Source: Planctomycetaceae bacterium (GTDB lineage: Bacteria > Planctomycetota > Planctomycetia > Pirellulales > Thermoguttaceae). From it: a DNA stretch of 7,428 bases. The position numbers and the translations under genes were made by a program. Below are positions 6,847 through 7,428 of this stretch, piece by piece. The stretch covers positions 1 through 7,428 of the forward strand of contig JAISQS010000002.1 in NCBI GenBank assembly GCA_031274045.1. The letters run 5' to 3'. The notes below the pieces were generated by a model. It saw only the letters and a program-made list of their open reading frames with translations, was not told the origin of the DNA and did not search any database. Within the stretch, counting starts at the first letter, position 1. Every line of letters starts with the position of its first letter.

Positions 6847-7264
6847 TTGCCGTGCAGCGGTAATTGGACTGGAACGCGGGCATCCCGCCCGCCTAAGTGC
6901 ATTAGGAAACCGAACGAGTTTGGAAGGAACGCCAAGACGTGTTGGTGATCGTAAGGTGGGCAACTGACCGTCGGGCGGTTACGTCGCCAGTGAATCATTA
7001 TCGCTCGCCGACAACTGGATCGCCAAGACGCACCGGCAAAACCCAACACGCCCTACGTTTTGGGCGTTTTGGGTTTGCCAACGTGGTTTGGCGATCCACT
7101 GTTTTCGGCTTGCTCCGCTCGCCGAAAACGCAACCGCCCAGCAGTCGGTTGCCCACCTTACAATTGCCAAACCGTTTTGGCGTTCAGTTCAAACTTGTTT
7201 GGTTCTATTACGCACAGAGGCGGGCGGGATGCCCGCGTTCCAGTCCGTCGCCGCTTCGCGGCAA
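6847..7264. repeat. GC-rich near-palindromic repeat element (possible non-autonomous mobile element)
   Basis: The two halves are inverted copies of one another around a centre near 7056. The best block is a perfect 29-nt inverted match between 6866-6894 and 7218-7246. Inner blocks also match, for example GTAAGGTGGGCAAC at 6950-6963 against the complement of 7150-7163, and the halves meet near 7053-7062 with GGCAAAACCC on the left facing GGGTTTGCC on the right. Outer matches continue to TTGCCG at 6847 and its partner ending at 7264. Weaker similarity reaches 6828 and 7295, where a small GGGGC-AA-GCCCC hairpin lies at 7283-7294. Several overlapping open frames cross it, but they are artefacts: both arms yield the same VRWATD peptide phrase. 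The base composition is clearly more GC-rich than the flanks. No transposase gene or target-site duplication is visible. Confidence 0.8.
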
Positions 7265-7345
7265 ACTTATGTGGTACAACAAGGGGCAAGCCCCCGTCGC
7301 TAACGTGAGAGTGCGGGCGAGAACAAAACCATTACGCATGACAAA

Positions 7346-7428
7346 ATGAAAAATTTCAAACGTAATATTTATCGATTTCTTTATTGTCTGATTAGGCGAT
7401 ATATTTTTTTATCTATTGTTCTTCTTGT
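7346..7428 (+). CDS. 5' part of an unidentified gene, possible signal or membrane anchor
   Basis: From the ATG at 7346 the frame is open to the right edge for 27 codons. It begins MKNFKRNIYRFLYCLIRR and turns hydrophobic (YIFLSIVLL). A basic N-terminus followed by a hydrophobic stretch is typical of a signal peptide or N-terminal membrane anchor, so an exported or membrane protein is likely. No strong ribosome binding site precedes it. The context directly before the ATG (ACAAAATGAA) is identical to that of the gene starting at 5256, which also lacks a clear site. The family cannot be named from this fragment. Confidence 0.5.
   Translation, partial: MKNFKRNIYRFLYCLIRRYIFLSIVLL

Noticed and set aside
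6939..7349. Overlapping open frames of 136, 82, 71 and 63 codons across the GC-rich element
   Set aside because: They are by-products of the palindromic repeat: both strands give the same peptide phrases (VRWATD), and none has a supporting ribosome site or recognisable domain.

Overview
This window looks like chromosomal housekeeping DNA from a planctomycete of moderate to low GC content. The evidence is the primary sigma factor. It has the long spacer between regions 1.2 and 2.1 containing phrases such as RREFRRAVLGS, GELAFERTIKMS and MPNNLRTI, and a C-terminal end reading LQQPSRCRALAGFL; I recognise all of these from memory of planctomycete RpoD proteins. No database search was possible, so the lineage below phylum level is open.

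Layout from left to right. Positions 1-113 hold the start of an unidentified gene on the minus strand, with a good ribosome binding site. Positions 114-936 are a long divergent intergenic region. It contains a large imperfect inverted repeat (520-663), a near-consensus housekeeping promoter pointing right (733-761) and a 19-bp tandem duplication in the presumed leader (808-845). Next come dnaG (primase, 937-3162) and rpoD (primary sigma factor, 3192-5081), 29 bp apart and almost certainly cotranscribed. This is the core of the classical macromolecular synthesis operon, without rpsU directly upstream. A 174-bp gap holds a 35-bp AT-rich imperfect palindrome built from ACGAAACA-type motifs (5100-5204). 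Then comes a 523-residue condensation-domain/acyltransferase-like protein with an HHxxxDG motif (5256-6827). Downstream is a GC-rich, nearly palindromic repeat element of about 420-470 bp (6847-7264, possibly 6828-7295). The window ends inside the first codons of another plus-strand gene with a basic, hydrophobic N-terminus (7346 onward).

DnaG and RpoD supply the replication-priming and promoter-recognition functions of the cell and are probably expressed together from the 733-761 promoter. The acyltransferase-like gene is separated from them by the AT-rich palindrome, and nothing seen links its function to theirs.

I do not see a clearly new multi-gene system. The most unusual signals are structural: the large GC-rich palindromic element, the AT-rich palindrome after rpoD, the inverted repeat upstream of the dnaG promoter, and abrupt switches between A+C-rich and G+T-rich coding blocks inside single intact genes.
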